A stretch of 64,000 nt of DNA from Halisarca cf. caerulea (Eukaryota; Porifera; Demospongiae; Chondrillida; Halisarcidae): contig CAUJGJ010000397.1 in assembly GCA_963170055.1 (NCBI GenBank), positions 12,129,301 to 12,193,300 on the forward strand, in the 5' to 3' direction. The position numbers and the translations under genes are program-made. The notes beneath the pieces were generated by a model. The model made no database searches. It was not told the DNA's origin and saw only the letters and a program-made list of their open reading frames with translations. Positions 1 to 10,623 of the stretch are shown one piece after another. Each line of letters begins with the position of its first letter. Position 1 is the stretch's first letter.

Positions 1-498
1 ATTGGCAACGACATGAGAAAGACATCCAATAGTATCGACTATTGTTCGCCTATAAGTTCGCTTAATTAAACCAAAGAAACGATCTGGAGTGAATTTAGTG
101 TGTCCAGCAAGCATGAAAGATAGTGTTATCTTCTTCTGTCGTCCTGTCATTGTCCTCCACAAGAGATATTGAACAACTGCATTGTTTTTATTTTGTCCAA
201 TGCAATTGTCAGCGTGTAGGAGTACTTCATCGAACTTGGTGGCGTGCGTCTCCAAAAAATGGTGAACGAGGCTAATGGTTGCATTTGCACCCTTTCCAAT
301 GCTTTCAGCTTCATCTATAAGGTAATTGGTTTGAAATCCCCATGGCTCACATGCAATCCCAAAAAGTTGGCATTTCCAAGGTGTTAGAAAGTATATTGGC
401 CCAGGCTGTTGAGGATTGCTGGGATAATGCAGTTGTTGTGCATAATCAAAGCTGAAGTGCATAGTAGTGGTGTTATCCTCACATTTGCATTCTTCTAT
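1..498 (-). CDS. Partial exon of a DUF7869-type protein
   Basis: Minus-strand translation is open from a likely splice acceptor at 498/499 (minus strand ...AAAACAG|ATAGAAG) to the left edge. It contains the block TTTMHFSFDYAQQ, then LFGIACEPWGFQTNYLIDEA, LLHADNCIGQNKNNAVVQ and FMLAGHTKFTPDRFFGLIKR. I recognise this as the conserved region of the DUF7869 family, found in many copies in sponge and cnidarian genomes and usually linked to mobile elements. No biochemical function is established that I know of. The N-terminal part must lie in exons beyond 500 and the rest lies outside the window. No stop interrupts the visible 166 codons. The acceptor is inferred from sequence only. Confidence 0.65.
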   Translation of the reverse strand, partial: MEECKCEDNTTTMHFSFDYAQQLHYPSNPQQPGPIYFLTPWKCQLFGIACEPWGFQTNYLIDEAESIGKGANATISLVHHFLETHATKFDEVLLHADNCIGQNKNNAVVQYLLWRTMTGRQKKITLSFMLAGHTKFTPDRFFGLIKRTYRRTIVDTIGCLSHVVAN

Positions 499-501
499 CT
501 G

Positions 502-522
502 TTTTTAAACTCGAATTGCTTG
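502..522. repeat. Half copy of the ACTCGAAT palindrome family
   Basis: The sequence TTTAAACTCGAATTGCTTG matches one arm of the 62-63 bp palindromes at 44854-44915 and 50878-50940. Only one arm is present. It lies just outside the DUF7869 exon acceptor. Confidence 0.45.
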
Positions 523-574
523 CTTTCTTTTTTATTTTGTCTTTTTATTTTTAATATTATTCAGAAAAACAATC

Positions 575-579
575 AGCAT

Positions 580-617
<38 letters not shown>
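575..617. repeat. (TA)n microsatellite
   Basis: About 40 bp of almost pure TA. The ORF through it is low-complexity and not a gene. Confidence 0.95.
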
Positions 618-622
<5 letters not shown>

Positions 623-792
623 CATAGCAAAGTTCTTATTTTAAATTTACTTAGCAAATAAATAATATGCATTAATTTATAATAATACAGTGAAACCTCT
701 GAAACCGAACCCTCTGAATCCTCTCTAAACTAGACGTATTTCCAAATCTAGCTCTCTGTATTTGCTGTACATTCAGAACCACTCTAATCTTT

Positions 793-848
793 CTGGGTGC
801 CACTTACAGTAGCCTCTGGCTAAAGGTTCCCCAGGTTAAATAAGAATA
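793..848 (+). mobile_element. 3'-end fragment of a CR1/Jockey-type LINE
   Basis: TGGGTGCC...AGTAGCCT...GGCTAAAGG...CCAGGTTAAATAAG closely matches the 3' untranslated end of the longer LINE copy at 39869-39924. It is severely 5'-truncated and lies inside the left terminal region of the Tigger element. Confidence 0.7.
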
Positions 849-1192
849 ACCTATACCCTATAAGGTAAAACAGGGTATTTTCGGAAACACTTCAGGGTCA
901 TCGCGTGTGGCGCAACAGCCGTTTCGATTAACTCACGCAAACTCACACAATTGGTGGACTAACCTATCCTCTAAATACGAACGACGTTCTAAGTCAGTCG
1001 CACGGCTGACAAGGAAGCGTGCTCCATTTTCCTAACCATGCCGAATCATCATACTTCCGGGTAATTTCAGAAACCAATTACAATCAATCAAAAAGTGTAA
1101 AATGTCCGATCAATCTGTAAAACCATTGTAAAAACGGGTTTCATAAGAATTGAAAATGTGGAAGGAGGAAAGTAAATTACAAAGGAGGTCCT

Positions 1193-2927
1193 TTAACAGG
1201 TGCAGATATGGCAAATGTACTGATCATATTCCTCAGGCAGACGGTCAAAGCCGACACAGCTGTAATGGAACCATCTCCAGCAAGAATCACATCCAAGACA
1301 TTCACCATCATCAGTGAAAAGTTGGCCACAGCTAAAACAGTGCTCAATGTCTTTCTCATCCTCACTCTCTGCTTCTGCATCATTTTCTTCATCACTTTCT
1401 TCAAGGATAATGGCCTTGGGTTTGGACTTCACACATCTGCTCCTTACTGTGGTCTTCTGCAGCTGTGGTGCACATTTCCCAGTCTTTTTGCTTACTCCTG
1501 CTTTTCTTTGTGTCAATTAGCTTGTTGATGTCTTTTTAGGACGTTTTGCAATCTTCTCTGCCTCAGCATCTTGCATTCTCTGAAGTATCTCATCTTGTGT
1601 CAGTGCTTCTCCAAAGTGGTGGATTTTAATGCATCGTCGTCTGGTTGGCGTTCGTTTACCCTTTGGGCAAAGATGGTCTGCAAAGAAATGGCGTAGCTCT
1701 GTACGGAGTGGTGTTTCTGCACTGACTTGTTTTGAGCTGGATGATGAAGCCATATCGAATGGCATTGATGGTGCTAATTTGTAGCTAGCGATGGCTGACT
1801 TGCACAATGGGTAAAGACCACACTCCCGAAAAGCAGACTGGAAATGTGAAGCCTTAAATCCCTTGGAGCAGAGGGTGTTAAGCAAGCATGGGAACACTTC
1901 TTTTGAGATGCAAGCTGCTCTGGTTTGCACTTTGTATGTCTTGACAATGGATCTCCAGGCTGCCTTTGTAGCTCCAAAGACTCCTACATCCAACGGTTGT
2001 AGGACATGAGTTGTATTAGGTGGCAAGCAATACAGCCACACATTGTTCTCTTTGCATGTTTTGACCAGTTCCACTGAAAGATGGGAATGGTGCCCATCAA
2101 AGAAAAGAATCACAGGACCGGATTCTAAGTATGGCTTCACCCTTGGAATGAATAGCTTCTGCATCCAGGACTGGAAGTTGTCCTTCTCCATCCACCCAGA
2201 TGGGGATGTGCTGTACCTGGCACCAGGAGGTCCATGGTTAGTCCAGGAGGTGTACAGATGCTTTCCTTTGTAGACGATGTACGGTGGTAGCACTTCACCA
2301 GCTGCAGAACCACAAATGTGGACAGTGATGCTCTCCTTCCCTGATCCTCCACCTGTTTTCAGGAACCCACCTAGATCCCCTCTTGGCCAAGACTTGCTGT
2401 GACCCAACTGACGTGTTAAAGCATGTTTCATCACAGTTCCAGATTCGAGATGCCATATCTGGAAACTTGTTCAGCTCCAGCTTTTTGTATAGCTCCTCAA
2501 CATTGGTGTAGAAACCAGCGATGTTGACGGGGTTGGCAGAGTGCTGTGATTTCCTAGAAACAAGCTTTGGTCACCTCTTCTGAAACCCATTCCACCAATC
2601 CCATCCTGGCTGACCATTTGCAAAGGGATGCTCTCTCTTCTTTGTCTGTAGGTAGTCGATTACTACAGCAGATACAACTTCCTTTGTCAGACCGAATCCT
2701 ATCTCCTGCAACACTTGGCAGCAGTAAACAATCTCCTCCTCTTCAGCATGAGTCAGTATGGTAGGTTTCGCAGCTCCCACCTTCTTCACTTTACCTCGGA
2801 CATGGTCATGCAGTGTAGAAACTGGAATTCCAAATTTTTTGGCAGTTGCATTGATGGATACTGCACCCTTCAACCTGTTAAACTCCCTCAAGGCGGCATT
2901 TAATTGCTGTTTAGTCCACTTGGGCAT
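1193..2927 (-). pseudogene. Broken Tigger/pogo transposase with C-terminal PHD finger
   Basis: The likely start is the methionine at 2927 (MPKWTKQQLNAALREF), followed by a Psq-type helix-turn-helix. The DDE_1 domain shows NCDET (about 2450), FDGHHSHLS (about 2120) and LPPNTTHVLQPLDVG (about 2030), which supply the three catalytic aspartates. After an in-frame TAA at 1517-1519 the same frame continues into a PHD-like zinc finger (CFSCGQLF..DSCWRWFHYSCVGF...YICHIC). Lesions are a TGA at 2571, a frameshift at about 2340-2430 and the TAA before the PHD finger. The family normally joins target-site DNA by cut-and-paste. This copy cannot make a full protein. The PHD finger may read histone tails, but that is inference. 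Confidence 0.8.
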
Positions 2928-3420
2928 CTTACTTGAATGATAAAGATAATGTTTTGCATTTACCGCTGAATTATTCAAACTTTCTGGCACACGTGAGCGA
3001 AGTTTCCGCAATATGCGTGTGACACGAATGACGAAAATATAATAAAATGGCGGAACGGTGACCTCATATAGCTAGTTTCGGGCCACGGAAGGTTTCGTGC
3101 AAGAAGGTGAGATGGTGGTACGCTCGAATATCCGAACAAAGTTTCTTTTTATTTTGTATGGCTTACCTCACAGGCAAGAAGATACTACGTTTGCGAAATT
3201 ATCCGGTTTCCAAAAATACCCTGACTTACCTTACCCTATACTATAATCTAGAAACCTCTTTACCAATTCCATTTGTTTTGTCTCAAGCTAGGGTATTTGG
3301 TTTAGAGAAGTTATATGCAAACAATAATCTGCATGAGACTTGACATAATATAAAATAAACTATTATCTTGAAGACTTTATATACGAATGTACATGTAGTT
3401 ACTGTACCTATTACTGCATG

Positions 3421-3834
3421 CTATGTAGACCATTTCTCTGTGCTCACACTATACTTAACCACTATCAAGCAGTCGTGAAACAATTCAAACTTGGACAAAG
3501 AGAATTCTGTAATCCTTGAGGCATCCCACGACATCTGGAAAGGGTATCTTGAACAGTATATTTGGCAGTAAGAAAAAAAAAATGATCTCCAGGATAGTTC
3601 AAATACTATACAACCTTTTGACCCTGCTACTGGTTTGGTAAGAGAAGTGGCATCAAGTAAATGAAAGAAACAATCAACAAAGCCCAGACCAGTAGTTGTC
3701 ACTGTGTATCTCCTGAAGTCATTTTCCACCTCTATATATATATCCCAAAAGGGATACATTATCAGTAGAGTACTTCCGATAAGGATACCTTTCCTTGTAC
3801 TTGCCAAATGCTGCTTATTACTTAGAAGTTCCAC
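3421..3834 (-). other. Unrecognised 137-codon ORF
   Basis: An open minus-strand frame lies just outside the Tigger right end. It is rich in hydrophobic and aromatic residues and I cannot match it to a family. No intron signals, repeats or zinc-binding motifs stand out. It may be chance or an old repeat remnant. The stretch 3319-3967 holds nothing else I can support. Confidence 0.15.
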
Positions 3835-3967
3835 CAGAAGCTATGATTGAATCCTTTCTGCAATACCTGGTTCCATATGAAACAGCACTGCTGTATCAAG
3901 CTTTGATGGTACCACAAAATGGTGAATTTGACCATGCAAGATATGCAATCCAAAATTGTTACCTTTT

Positions 3968-4037
3968 TGGGCCGCCGAAGGCAGCCCTATATTGTTTTTA
4001 CTTTCACCGGAAGTGTCCGGAACGTCCGTAACAATGT

Positions 4038-4107
<70 letters not shown>

Positions 4108-4123
4108 GTCAACAACATGGCGG
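3968..4123 (+). repeat. Interspersed repeat with a central (TA)n tract, copy 1
   Basis: GGGCCGCCGAAGGCAGCCC, then CCTATATTG...CACCGGAAGTGTCCGG, a (TA)n tract (about 4042-4108) and TGTCAACAACATGG. The same order occurs inverted at 45051-45189, so this is a repeat family and not a random microsatellite. Confidence 0.75.
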
Positions 4124-4359
4124 ACTTTTAGGCGGTAGTTGAAGTCGTTGGTATTATTCAGTGAATTTTGTGTATTTGCTTCTGTTTTCGTCTACAGATT
4201 TGGATTGAGAGTTAATCACGAAGATTCAACTCGCTCTGACAATTTCCATGGGCCTTTAATTTTTAGAGGAAGAGTGACTGGTTTAAAGTTGTTGTCTTCG
4301 TTTTAGAAGTTGTGAAAGGATTCGAAAACTGACAAAAGCTGTTAAGCCGACTCATCTAA

Positions 4360-4910
4360 CAAGGAAGAGAACTTTGATGAAGCATTTAGGACAGAAACGT
4401 TCTTGGAAGGATGATTTTACTGAGACATTGTACCTTACGCTACCACGGAAGCCCATGGAAATGAAGAAAAGGCTAAAGAAAGCTTCGGAAACAGGTAAGA
4501 TGAGTGTGGAAAGCCTTTTGTCTTTTACTTAACCATTATGGAGTGCTTGAACGCTCATGTGAAAGTGTTTTAACGACGTTTAGTATGAGCAGGTCTTTAA
4601 TAAAATAGTTTGTTAATGTGTTTTCGTGGATATGTTTGCGTGTGTGTAATCTTGTGTATGTGTGTTTGCTTAGGTCCTCTAACCATAGATACTATGATCC
4701 AACATGGCAGAGAATTGGACGCAGATGTTAGGATGAAAAGAAAACCTTCGAACCGCGAAAGTATGGAAACGACAAGAAGACCCGAAGAAGTTTGGGGAAC
4801 AGGCAGGTAAGATGAGAGATAAAAGCTCTGTTTGGAATTAGCAAACCGTTTTCGGACAGTTGAACTTGTATGACAAGTGTTTTGGTGAGGTTTAGTGAGA
4901 ACATGCCTTC
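4360..4910 (+). repeat. Diverged tandem duplication, about 310-bp unit
   Basis: The unit ending ACAGGTAAGATGAG at about 4493-4506 recurs at about 4800-4817. Each is followed by related sequence (...AAGTGTTTT..CG..GTTTAGT.). GGTAAGATGAG looks like a splice donor in both units, so this may be a duplicated small exon. The peptide before the first donor is lysine-rich. I do not recognise it. Confidence 0.4.
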
Positions 4911-4912
4911 TG

Positions 4913-7900
4913 TTAAGGGGGCGGGTCTACCCCACTTTGATGTTTAGCGGGGGTATGAAATCGGCTGTAAAATCGCTGTAAAACTTTTTGGATACTTGTT
5001 ATTTGCTTATGCGAAGCATTTTGAATGCCATTCCGTATGTTTTAAGACAAAAACTACTCGGTACGAGCAAATCTCGCCGCGCAATACGAAGAAATAAAAA
5101 AAGTTTCATTATACGTTTTGTACACCCAAAACTTGGAAATCTTGAAGTATTATCGCACGAAGACATTGAGAAAGAGCATATCTACAAATCTACATAAAAG
5201 AACAAGAATGTACCTTGCGAACGACGAGGAACTACAAAAAAACCTCTCTCGATTCACAGCGCTCTCAGTCTTCGCGGTCACCATTTGTGCTTCCTTCGCT
5301 TCCGCTGAAATTGGATACGAAGATCTCTTCTACTGACAGTCACCTGATATAGTACAAAATTTGGTGGCTCTGTGACAATTTTTAAGTAAATGAGCCGTAT
5401 AATGAAACCAACTACCCTAAAAAAATGATGGTACAAGTTACAGTCACGTGAACGTCATGCAATTAAACTGTTGCGCAACTAATTAGTAGTCACTACAAAT
5501 GGCTCCCGAATAGGTTGCCTACTCGAATGGCGTGGCACAGCAAGTTCAGGAAGAATCGCTAGCTCGTAGAAGCGTTGCAGTTTGTCCCTCATTATATCCC
5601 TGAACGTTGGGTCAGCAACTATCCTCTCTACTGACAGACCTTTCAGCGTCCAGATGACAAAGTCACACCATTCTCATTTCGTGATAGCCAAGCACCCCTG
5701 CACTTGATAGAAATAATTGTGCGATGTTTTTAGGTGGAGATTTTGGCCATCAACAGTAGAAAAAAGTCTTTGATGGTGGAGGCAGCCTCTAAAGGTGTAA
5801 GTTCAAGCTGTGCTGCCTTGTAAGGACACTTGTACTCAACAAGACCATGTGACCCAACAAGACCATCAGGACTGCAAGCAAGACAGGAAATCTCCCCATC
5901 AATCACCAGGCCACACTGTGTTACCTCTAGTGAGCAGTCCTGTCCAAGCAGAAATGCTTTATATGCTTGCCTTGCATCTGGCTCGTGAACCCTTCCCCAA
6001 CGTAAACTGCTGCTATCAGTGGACTTGCTGTACAGTAGAGTCTTCACAAAATTTGCCACAGGAGTTGTGGGTCGTCGCTTTGCTACTGTTCCAAAGTTGA
6101 ATGCCGTCAGTCTAAGTCTTTGGTTGTAATACCAGGTGTACTCTCAGATTGGAGATGGGTTTCCAACTCCACAGCAGCACGTTGCTGCTGTGTGACTACT
6201 ACTTCATGTTCATAAAATTCTGTACATCGTTTTTCGAGCTCTTCAGTATCAACATCAGGTTGCTGGGAGTTTGGGCCGTAATCAGTGTTAGTACTGGCGG
6301 ATGTTGAATACTTTGTTGTTCTCCGTCTCAGCTTGTATTGACTTCCGGCTTTGCGTGTGCGATCACGTTGGATACTGGTTACTTGCCTACTGATTGCCGT
6401 CTTGAGAATCTACACCAAAAATTTGAAAGAACTGTGAGTTATTACTTGCACTTTATTAACAGTTGACTGATTGTGAGAAAGTGTCCTGCATTTCATCTTA
6501 TATACCTGATTTGGAGTTGCTCTTGTTGTCTTCTCCATGACATCTGCTTGCCACTTGGGACCAGACTGTATACTGAACGCAGCTGCATAACAACGTGTCT
6601 GGAATGAACCAGATTGCACTCTGTTGAAGTGCTTACCTCCATCATATAGAGCCCATATACCCATGTAACACTCAGCAAGATTGCTGGTTTGGTTGGTTAT
6701 CAACTGTGCACTCATAGAAACCAATCGATCTCCACAGGATTTCACTTTTTCAACCAGACCCGCAGGTAGTGTAGTTGTTGGTGTTGTTACTTCTGGTGGT
6801 GCTGAGCATGCATCTAGTTCATCTTCTGTAGAGTGAGGGGGGTACGTTTCAACAGATATGGGGTCCAAAAGTGGTGACAGGTCTCCAAAATGAATTGTTG
6901 TGCTATCAGATGAAGATAGTTTAATGGGAGATGTTGGTGGATGTTGTGACCCTGAGGTGGATGGAGCGTGCGGTGTGGATGACTGAGATGCTGAGGTGGA
7001 TGGAGCGGGAGATGTGGATGGCTGTTGTGATGCTGAGGGAGATGGAGCAGGTGATATGGATGGCTGTTGAGACCCTGAGGTGCGTGTTGGTGGGTGGCTG
7101 CCGTAGTGCAGAAGTGTGGATTGCACTTCTCATGTATACCAAACACATGATCAGGACCATTGCAGAGATCATGATGAAGCTGCGCTATGTTGCCTGTCTG
7201 GCTGTGCATTCTGATTGCAACCCTGGCTCCTACAACTAACCGCTGAATGGCACGCTTGGTCAGTGCACCTCATTTGCAGAATTCAGGATGGTCAGATCGT
7301 AGCTTCTCGAGGTGGGTCCGGTAGCATTTACATGCATGGTTGGCACACAGTATCTTCTGCACAAAAGGCCCATATGGTACAAACTGCCGTATGGTTGACA
7401 TTACGGAGCTGTCACCATCCCCAATCAGTCGCATATACCGAACTCCATGGGCTTTTTCAGATTGTTTGAAACCTTCCGATATGATGTCACTCTCCATGGC
7501 CCCCGATGATCCTGCCCAGTTGCGGTAGCAGGCATGTTGCTGTGGTTGCTGACCTCTGTTCTCAGCAATAGAGCATATGGAGCAGTACTTATTCCTTACT
7601 GCTAAGTAGAGGAGCTTTTTGGTCTCCTTCCCAAAAATCACAGCAACACCACTCCTAGCGTTGTAACTATGTTGATGACTACGTTTAGACCATCCACCAT
7701 CAGCAATCACAGTGATCGCTGGAACACCCTGGTGGTAATCTTTTCTCTGGATTGCCAACTTTCTTTCCTCTTCCCCAGCCTCTGCAATGCTCAATTCCAA
7801 CAGCTGTGCCATGTTCTTCTCAAGCAAACGTTCTGTTGCTGTAAACATGGATTTGGGCATGTCCGGTATACCCATGCACGAAAGCATTCTGCTCAATGCT

Positions 7901-8665
7901 GACGTACCACCCCCAGTGGCAAGTTGATCAAGAACTGCAGCTATGTTGACCAACCAACGTTTGCCATCTGCTGTATCCACCTGTTTTGACGAGTGAAGCC
8001 TAAACTGTTTGGCACATTTCTCACATGCAAGTCTTATCACCACAGCAAGGCCTGCATGTTGTAGCTCTCCATCCATTTTGCAGGCACCTCCACAAGATGC
8101 ACTGTGTGATGACACTTCTTCCACCATTGTAGCTAGGTTACTAATGTCCATGACTCTAGAACCATGGGGGATGTTGTTAGACTCACTGCAAGGTGGTGTG
8201 ACTGTGTTTGCTACAGACTGTAGTGTTGCTTTCTTCCATCTAGATTCAATAGCTGCATTGCACTGTTGTCTACGTTTCCTGCTAACGAAATGGGCTCTCT
8301 CCGTGAGCGCTAAACGTCCTTGAATCATTACGGGCTGAATCAAATGGTGGCCGAAAACGTACTGATTTTGATTTTACTGCCTAAAATCGCCCGTAACTGG
8401 AGATCGTTGGTGAGACGTAATTGGATTCCGAAAAACCGACGTCTACGAGAGAAGATACAACAAATAAACCGATAACAGCTCGACGCAGCGGCCAAAGCGA
8501 GTGCGATACTGTAGGCCAGGCTACGAGGACCCCTTCGCTGAACGACCATGTTTGTACAAGGCTATCACACGCGACCACGTGACATGGAGCGTTTTAATAG
8601 TATTCACAACTAACTATGAATATAATTATTGTTGCGCAAAATGGCAGGTCGACCCGCCACCTTAA
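4913..8665 (-). mobile_element. Candidate DNA transposon with Mutator-like transposase and YqaJ
   Basis: The inside left end GGGGGCGGGTC (4917 on) is matched by GGTGGCGGGTC on the minus strand at the right end (to about 8661). Both are flanked outside by TTAA (4913-4916 and 8662-8665). The only large coding block inside runs minus from 8343 to 5479. The inverted match is only about 20 bp and imperfect, so the boundaries are provisional. A TTAA target site would be typical of Kolobok or piggyBac rather than classical Mutator. Confidence 0.45.
5479..8343 (-). pseudogene. Mutator-like transposase fused to a YqaJ-type nuclease, decayed
   Basis: From 8343 the first block (to 7270) carries a Mutator-like transposase domain: VIADGGWSKRSH, YCSICSIAE, RLIGDGDSSVM and CANHACKCYRTHLEKL. 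A TGA at 7270 and a frameshift near 7100 follow. A Ser/Pro/Gln-rich linker (7120-6900) leads to a conserved segment with SAQLITNQTSNLAECYM and GGKHFNRVQSGSFQTRCYAA (about 6720-6560). After a probable intron the YqaJ recombinase-type domain reads LRWGRVHEPDARQAY, GLVIDGE, ACSPDGLVG and VEYKCPY, the PD-(D/E)xK pattern. It ends at a TAG at 5479-5481 after one more TGA (5674-5676). The domains follow each other in one direction, so I infer a single ancestral gene. At least three stops and one frameshift make this copy inactive. Confidence 0.75.
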
Positions 8666-8757
8666 AAAGGAATTTCTTCAAGTAGTTTTTGGATATGTTC
8701 GCATTAGTGTATGTTAGCATAGATGTTGTATACTATGTACCAGTATCTATGTTGTTT

Positions 8758-8760
<3 letters not shown>

Positions 8761-8811
<51 letters not shown>
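8761..8811. repeat. (GT)n microsatellite
   Basis: About 50 bp of uninterrupted GT. Confidence 0.95.
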
Positions 8812-8813
<2 letters not shown>

Positions 8814-8909
8814 ACCTATTTACAATCACTTGATACACCATATTAGTTATAACAGCATGATGTGGTAGAACCAAGGGGTCCGCAACTAGGCAAAATGGCG
8901 TACAAGATT

Positions 8910-9075
8910 GCAAGATTTTAGCCAAGATTTCAGGATTCAGGCTGAGATTGCAGGATTTCAACTCTGATTTCAGGATTTCAATCAAGATTTCAGGATTTCA
9001 ATCAAGATTTCAGGATTTCAACACTGATTTCAGGATTTCAACACTGATTTCAGGATTTCAATCAAGATTTCTGGA
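8910..9075. repeat. 20-bp minisatellite (about seven units)
   Basis: Repeats of ATCAAGATTTCAGGATTTCA and the variant with ACACTG in place of ATCAAG. It lies just downstream of the gene X stop codon (9102-9104). Confidence 0.85.
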
Positions 9076-9101
9076 TGTGGAAGTGGCGTTGATTTCTGAT
9101 T

Positions 9102-9268
9102 TTATCGATTCCTCGGATGATTTCGACGAGATTTGATCGACGGTGCTGGGCAAATAGCAAATGGTGTCATCATCTTCTTTTGTAAACATTCCAGCATGTG
9201 CCCTTTCATTGCAGCCTGGGAAAACACTACCGCCGCTGGATCTTGTCCAAAGGCTAGACTTGTTCAAT
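9102..9268 (-). pseudogene. 3' end of gene X, end of the Ulp1-type protease
   Basis: Read on the minus strand after removing the P-like element and one copy of its target duplication, the frame from 13940 upward continues here as TSLAFGQDPAAVVFSQ and ends with TAA at 9102-9104. This is the usual C-terminal continuation of the C48/Ulp1-like domain seen at 13942-14223. It shows that the P-like element inserted inside this gene. An in-frame TGA lies at the junction, so the gene was probably already decaying or has mutated since. Confidence 0.75.
9262..9268. other. Left target-site duplication of the P-like element
   Basis: GTTCAAT directly before the left terminal repeat, repeated at 13940-13946 directly after the right one. 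P elements normally duplicate 8 bp. Here 7 bp match exactly. Confidence 0.85.
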
Positions 9269-9345
9269 CATAGATAGAGGAAAAATCGGGATAGGAAACG
9301 CGTGACGTCACCGACAGAAACTTGTGAAATTCGCTAGCAACGAAA

Positions 9346-10341
9346 ATGGCCGATCGACTGTTATTTCCCTCCGATGGATACGATTCTTTTCAGCTGTTGA
9401 TGCGCTTTGTATCTTCTCTTGAAGGCAGCATCCATTCTAACACTTTTTCAAAACGTGGAAAAAGACAAGCAGCAGAAGTGAAACAATTTATCGAGACAGC
9501 AGGCAGAATGGAAGTACAACGGCTACTGGCAACTTTCGCTACTGGACTTCTGAAGACTATCCAGCAGTGTATTACATTGTCTTTTGCCACCGAGTTGCGC
9601 TGTAGGGAAGCGTCTTCTGTGGCTTTTTACCAAGCTCAACAAAAGATCATTCCAGATTTATGGAATAGGATCCACAGTGATCTCTCTCTACCGATCCCAG
9701 ACCCTCTTTGGACCCAAACGGTGAGCAGGTTACTGTACGAAGATATTCTTGTGCAGCTGTTAAAGAGCAAACGCCAAAGCACTCCAGTCGCCAAAGAGCA
9801 AGTCCCTTTAAACAGTGAGCAAGAGAATATTATACGGTATGTTGCGGGATTTGTACCTTTCAAGATGCTGACAAGGTATAAGAAGCAGGGCACAGTGAAT
9901 GCTGCAGCCATAGTGGATTGCCTTACAGATATGTCTGTGCCGGGAGAAGAAAGTAGCTTCCTGGGATACACTTCTGAATGGACTGCGGCTGTTAACAGAG
10001 GTGGTCTGTTTGAAGTGAACAACGAGGCTTACCTCTTCTTTCTATGTGTTGAGGTTGAAGTAAAACCTTTATTGACGCAGCATGTCATTTGTGGTACTGT
10101 GTCTGAAGCCGAGATTTTATCTACGTTGACCGCAAATGAAGATGTCCTCTTTCATTGGGACTTGCTGACTGGCACCCTCACCACGGAAGCTCAGAGTGCT
10201 CTCCTCAAAGAATTTGTACAGCTATGGATGACAATTCGGGTGCATGCTTTGACGAGAATGCTTTTGGAGGAGCATAAACACAAAGTACATGCAAATTCTG
10301 CAAAATCGAAGCCACTCCGTGCTTCTTTAAAAGAACAGTAG
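9346..10341 (+). CDS. Accessory protein of the P-like transposon, 331 aa
   Basis: Single open exon starting ATGGCCGATCGACTG, 46 bp inside the left terminal repeat, and ending at TAG. I do not recognise a named domain. A central motif, NIIRYVAGFVPFKMLTRYKK (about residues 162-181), resembles the Y-x-A-G-Y/F-V segment found near the end of P-element and THAP9-like transposases. The later segment GYTSEWTAAVNRGGLFEV is also likely conserved. No zinc-binding cysteine cluster, signal peptide or membrane segment is visible. Its position opposite the transposase and inside the same repeats suggests a transposition helper. Alternatively it is a split-off C-terminal transposase domain. Both are inference. 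Confidence 0.75.
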   Translation: MADRLLFPSDGYDSFQLLMRFVSSLEGSIHSNTFSKRGKRQAAEVKQFIETAGRMEVQRLLATFATGLLKTIQQCITLSFATELRCREASSVAFYQAQQKIIPDLWNRIHSDLSLPIPDPLWTQTVSRLLYEDILVQLLKSKRQSTPVAKEQVPLNSEQENIIRYVAGFVPFKMLTRYKKQGTVNAAAIVDCLTDMSVPGEESSFLGYTSEWTAAVNRGGLFEVNNEAYLFFLCVEVEVKPLLTQHVICGTVSEAEILSTLTANEDVLFHWDLLTGTLTTEAQSALLKEFVQLWMTIRVHALTRMLLEEHKHKVHANSAKSKPLRASLKEQ

Positions 10342-10623
10342 GTAATGTACACAATCATCATGTAACATGTAGTTATTGTTATTAGTATTAACTGATGTTC
10401 ATGTGCATGCATTCTCGGGGTCTTTGTTGGTGGTTTGTTTTGTTGTATTATGCTGATGTTTTGTTATTATTACTTCATGCAACTATTATACGTAGCTAAT
10501 AATAGTATACAGTGTTGTATTATTTTATTATTACAAAATTTAATGTATTTTTGTTATTTATTACTATGTTAATGAAACATCATGGACATTTCAGATGTAA
10601 CATTGTATGCATGTCAAATTAAA

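Larger units (their letters stand above)
688..3318 (-). mobile_element. Degenerate Tigger/pogo-type DNA transposon
   Basis: The left end begins CAGTGAAACCTCTGAAACCG directly after TA (686-687), the usual pogo/Tigger context. The right end (about 3290-3318) is a decayed inverted copy. The subterminal block at 850-895 (CCTATAAGGTA...GGGTATTTTCGGAAAC) recurs inverted at 3205-3245, which supports paired long inverted ends. The transposase lies between them on the minus strand. A 3' LINE fragment has inserted in the left end at 793-848. The exact right terminus is uncertain. Confidence 0.7.
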
